A stretch of DNA of 34,172 nucleotides from Bacillota bacterium (GTDB lineage Bacteria > Bacillota > Clostridia > Oscillospirales > Acutalibacteraceae), in contig JAKJCA010000028.1 in assembly GCA_022706685.1 (NCBI GenBank), positions 1-34,172 on the forward strand. The letters run 5' to 3'. The notes beneath the pieces were generated by a model. It was not told the origin of the DNA, made no database searches, and saw nothing but the letters and a program-made list of their open reading frames with translations. Both the position numbers and the translations under genes were made by a program. This document shows, in pieces, positions 31,258-34,172 of this stretch (within the stretch, counting starts at the first letter, position 1; each line of letters starts with the position of its first letter).

Positions 31258-32853
31258 TCAGGCATCGCCGCCCATCACCGCGCGGGCGCAGCGGATACCG
31301 TCGACCGCGGCGGATACGATACCGCCGGCATAACCGGCGCCTTCGCCGCAAGGGTACAGCCCGCGGATATTGGTTTGAAAAAAATCGTCGCGCAGCACGC
31401 GGACAGGGGAGGAACTGCGTGTTTCCGGTGCGGTCAGCACCGCGTCGGGCATTGCGAAACCGCGCAGTTGACGGTCCATCAACCCGATGGCCTCGGCCAT
31501 CACCGCGGCGGCCGGCCCGGGCAGGATCCGCCGGATATCGCCCATGGCGACGCCCAGCGGATAGGTCGGCTTGACCGTGCCGCACCGTACGGAAGGTCTT
31601 CCGGTAGCGAAATCGCCGCAGAGCTGCGCGGGCGCCGTATAGTCGCCGCCCCCGGCTTGAAAAGCGGCGCGCTCGATATCCCGTTGCAGGTACATGCCGG
31701 CAAGAGCCCCGTCGCCGGGGAATTGCCCGGGTTCGATACCCACCAGCAGCGCGGCGTTGGAGTTTTCGCCGTTCCGGGCAAAAGGGCTCATGCCGTTGAC
31801 AGCGACGCCGCCGTGTTCCGACGCCGCGGCCACCACACTGCCGCCGGGGCACATGCAAAAGGTGTAGGCGCCGCGGCCGTGGGGCGGATGGCAGGAGAGT
31901 TTGTATTCGGCGCTGCCCAGCGCCGGATGGCCGGCAAAACGGCCGTACTGCGCCCGGTCGATCAATTCCCGCGGATGTTCGATGCGCGCCCCGACGGAGA
32001 AAGGCTTGCGCGACAGTTCCACGCCGCGGCGGTGCAGCATTTCGTAGGTATCCCTCGCAGAATGTCCCGTGCACAGCAGCAGCGCGTCGGTTTCAATGTC
32101 CGTCTCGCCCGAAGCGGACAAAACTCGGGCGCCGTGGATGGCCCCGTTGGCGACAATGATATCCGTCAGCCGTGTTTGAAAAAGGATGTCGCCTCCCAAA
32201 GATATCATCTCTTCGCGCAGGCGTTTGACGACCGCCGGCAGCAGGTCGGTGCCGATATGCGGCGAGGCGTTTGTAAGGATATCGCCCGGCGCCCCCGCCG
32301 CGTGCAGCTGTTCGAGTACCGCCCGGCAAAAGGGGCTTTTAATGCCGGTGTTCAGCTTTCCGTCCGAAAAGGCGCCCGCGCCTCCCTCGCCGAACTGCGT
32401 GTTCGAATTCTCGTCGAGTTTTCGTGAGCCGATAAAACGGCCGATATCCGCAGCCCTCTCAACGACATCCGCGCCGCGTTCAAGCACCAGCGGGCGAAGC
32501 CCTGCGCGCGCGAGTGTCAGCGCCGCAAAAATGCCGGCCGGCCCGAAGCCCGCAACGACGGGCCGCAGGGTGCTCGCCCTTGCCACGGTGAAGGCCGCGG
32601 GCGGCTGTGCGGTTTCAATACTGACGAGTTCCGGCGGAAAACGCTGCGATACGCGCCGCTCGTCCAAGCCGGTGTCGGCCAAAACGTTGCAGACGAAAAA
32701 GATGTTGTTTTTATCCCTGGAATCCACCGCTTTGCGTACCAGCGATAGAGAACGGATATCGTTTATCCGGCATCCGAGGCGCCTCGCCGCAGCAGTTTTC
32801 AGTTCTTCGATGTCCGCGTCGAGCGGCAGTTTCAACTGATTGATCCTGAGCAT
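31258..32853 (-). CDS. FAD-dependent dehydrogenase of the COG2509 type
   Basis: The 531-residue protein has an N-terminal basic domain of about 90 residues, then the FAD site GFGPAGIFAAL (about 104-114) and ERGADVVERAADI. Family segments include NSNTQFGEGGAGAFSDGKL, CTGHSARDTYEML, KPFSVGARIEHP and, near the end, GLYPCGEGAGYAGGI. These uncharacterised flavoproteins are widespread in Firmicutes; the reaction is unknown. AAGGA lies before ATG 32853. It follows the HI0933-like gene by 37 bases, so the two flavoproteins probably form an operon. Confidence 0.9.
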   Translation of the reverse strand: MLRINQLKLPLDADIEELKTAAARRLGCRINDIRSLSLVRKAVDSRDKNNIFFVCNVLADTGLDERRVSQRFPPELVSIETAQPPAAFTVARASTLRPVVAGFGPAGIFAALTLARAGLRPLVLERGADVVERAADIGRFIGSRKLDENSNTQFGEGGAGAFSDGKLNTGIKSPFCRAVLEQLHAAGAPGDILTNASPHIGTDLLPAVVKRLREEMISLGGDILFQTRLTDIIVANGAIHGARVLSASGETDIETDALLLCTGHSARDTYEMLHRRGVELSRKPFSVGARIEHPRELIDRAQYGRFAGHPALGSAEYKLSCHPPHGRGAYTFCMCPGGSVVAAASEHGGVAVNGMSPFARNGENSNAALLVGIEPGQFPGDGALAGMYLQRDIERAAFQAGGGDYTAPAQLCGDFATGRPSVRCGTVKPTYPLGVAMGDIRRILPGPAAAVMAEAIGLMDRQLRGFAMPDAVLTAPETRSSSPVRVLRDDFFQTNIRGLYPCGEGAGYAGGIVSAAVDGIRCARAVMGGDA

Positions 32854-32890
32854 ATCGTTCCTTCCGGCTGAAAGGCTTTTCGGCTATGTT

Positions 32891-34135
32891 TCATTTGCGG
32901 GCAAGCTCACCGGCCAGCAGCCCCGACGACCAGGCCCACTGGAGATTGAAGCCGCCGCAGCCGCCGTCCACGTCCAGCAGCTCCCCGCAAGCGTAAAGTT
33001 TGTTAACTTTACGTGACTCTAAAGAAGAGGGGTGAAACTCGGAAATATCGGCTCCGCCCGCCGTCACCTGGGCAAAATCAAAACCTTTCACCCCTTTGAT
33101 ATCAAAGCGGAACTGCTTAATCGCCTTTGCCGGAGCGGCCATATCGCTGCGAGGGTCAATACATCCATTTTTATATAAAATGTCAAGTGATAAAACTTTA
33201 CATAAATGCCTTCCAACCGCTCCTGGCAAAATGCCGGCGAACAGGTTTTCCCGCGCTAAAACAGGGTTGTTTTCTGCGGCGGCCGCCAAATAAGCGGCCA
33301 GCTCTTGCTCGTTCATATCGGGCATCAGGTCCAGAACGGCGCAAAGGCTCGCGGTTTTGCCCGCTGCGATGCGTTCGGAAAAGAAACGGCTCGCGTCCAT
33401 CGCGGCGATGCCCGACAGCCCGTATTCGGTAAACAGGATTTCTCCCCTCGAGAGCGGAATGCAAGGGCCCCCGTCCTCCTGACCGAAAACGGCTGCCTGC
33501 ACCCGCACCCCTTTCAGCTGTGCCGCCGCGCCGCCGGTGACCAGCGCCGTCAGCGAAGGGAAGAGGGGAGTGATGCGGTGGCCGAAACTCCGCGCCAGGG
33601 CATAGCCGGTGCCGCCGGGATCTTTCGAATAGGTCTTGCCGCCCGTGGCGAGAATCAGGTGTCCGGCGCTTATCGTTTCAGCGCCGCCGGGCGTACGGCA
33701 CAGGCATGTGAAACCGCCTCCGGTTTTTGACGCCTTTTCCAAGGCCGTCGAGCAGAGAATATCGACGCCGAGTTTTTCAACCTCGAAACGCAGGCAGTCG
33801 AGCACCCCCGCGGCGCGGTTGCTCAGCGGATAGATTCTGCCGCACTCGTCGGTACGCGTCAGCAGGCCGATGCTGTGGAAAAACGCCAGCGTGGTGCCGA
33901 CGCCGTACTTCGCAAGCGCCGCCGCCGCAAACTCTTTATTATGATAAGCGTGTTCGGCGGCCGACAGGTTCGACAGGTTGCACCGCCCGTTGCCCGTGGC
34001 CAGGATTTTCTGCCCGATTCTGACGCCGCGCTCAACGAGCGCGACGCGCAGGCCCGGATGCAGCCGCGCAGCGTTGATGGCCGCGCAAAGGCCGGAGGCG
34101 CTGCCTCCCGCTATCAGAACGTCCACCTCGCGCAT
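32891..34135 (-). CDS. HI0933/YhiN-family flavoprotein
   Basis: The 414-residue protein begins with the FAD Rossmann motif AGGSASGLCAA, then QKILATGNGRCNLSN, the family's most characteristic stretch. Later come ILATGGKTYSKDPGGTGYALA and a C-terminal VTAGGADISEFHPSSLES and GELLDVDGGCGGFNLQWAWSSG. Relatives are annotated as aminoacetone oxidase-like or BaiN-like, but the substrate is uncertain. The start ATG 34135 has only a weak GGGGG-type site. The frame stays open to the window edge without another start, so an upstream start or gene coupling beyond 34172 is possible. Confidence 0.88.
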   Translation of the reverse strand: MREVDVLIAGGSASGLCAAINAARLHPGLRVALVERGVRIGQKILATGNGRCNLSNLSAAEHAYHNKEFAAAALAKYGVGTTLAFFHSIGLLTRTDECGRIYPLSNRAAGVLDCLRFEVEKLGVDILCSTALEKASKTGGGFTCLCRTPGGAETISAGHLILATGGKTYSKDPGGTGYALARSFGHRITPLFPSLTALVTGGAAAQLKGVRVQAAVFGQEDGGPCIPLSRGEILFTEYGLSGIAAMDASRFFSERIAAGKTASLCAVLDLMPDMNEQELAAYLAAAAENNPVLARENLFAGILPGAVGRHLCKVLSLDILYKNGCIDPRSDMAAPAKAIKQFRFDIKGVKGFDFAQVTAGGADISEFHPSSLESRKVNKLYACGELLDVDGGCGGFNLQWAWSSGLLAGELARK

Positions 34136-34172
34136 GAGCGAACCCCCGCCTGTTTCAATCGCCGCCGGCGGG

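Overview
The window looks like chromosomal DNA from a GC-rich member of the Clostridia, probably an animal-gut-type uncultured lineage. The evidence is the strong GGAGG-type ribosome sites, the frequent TTG and GTG starts, the ftsE-ftsX-M23 peptidase-S41 peptidase gene order, a CdaR/PucR-type regulator, GPH and SSS cation symporters, and an intracellular alpha-L-fucosidase beside a sialidase-like protein. This placement is an inference; no ribosomal or marker gene is present. No insertion sequence, phage module, CRISPR array or plasmid function was seen.

Region 1 (1-5399, minus strand) is one tight operon running ftsE, ftsX, a coiled-coil LytM/M23 peptidase, an S41 (Ctp-like) protein and a membrane-anchored family 2 glycosyltransferase, closed by a hairpin terminator at 82-121. 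It reads as an envelope-remodelling operon. The S41 member appears to have lost both catalytic residues while the M23 member keeps all of its zinc ligands. Positions 1-81 hold no recognisable gene.

Region 2 (5535-14092) holds a CdaR-like regulator with its own promoter, a GPH-type symporter, and a secreted five-domain FN3 protein. The last two are driven by overlapping, near-symmetric divergent promoters. They are followed by a secreted metallophosphoesterase and an 818-residue membrane protein that combines a cytoplasmic GYF-like domain with an extracytoplasmic Cys/His/Asp protein fold of papain type.

Region 3 (14152-22834) carries a sodium:solute symporter with a 61-residue accessory membrane protein, divergent from a uroporphyrinogen decarboxylase-like enzyme, then a YhhN/TMEM86-type membrane protein, a cytoplasmic sialidase-like propeller protein, a membrane NERD nuclease-like protein and a GH29 fucosidase. 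Just upstream of the propeller gene is an array of tiny hairpins whose arms change in a compensated way from unit to unit.

Region 4 (22870-26263) is a peroxide-reduction cluster (glutathione-peroxidase-like, glutaredoxin-like, thioredoxin-reductase-like) followed by a second GPH symporter. It is interspersed with short hairpin repeats.

Region 5 (26407-34172, mostly minus strand) has a TfoX C-terminal-domain protein, a small basic membrane protein with an in-frame coding-like continuation after its stop, tRNA-Gln(CUG), an unrecognised 12-helix membrane protein, an exported alpha/beta-hydrolase-like protein and two FAD-dependent oxidoreductases.

The most promising unexplained items are the apparently inactive S41 protein in the ftsEX operon, the GYF/cysteine-protease-like membrane protein, the mini-hairpin array at 20101-20178 and the split-looking small membrane gene near 26899.
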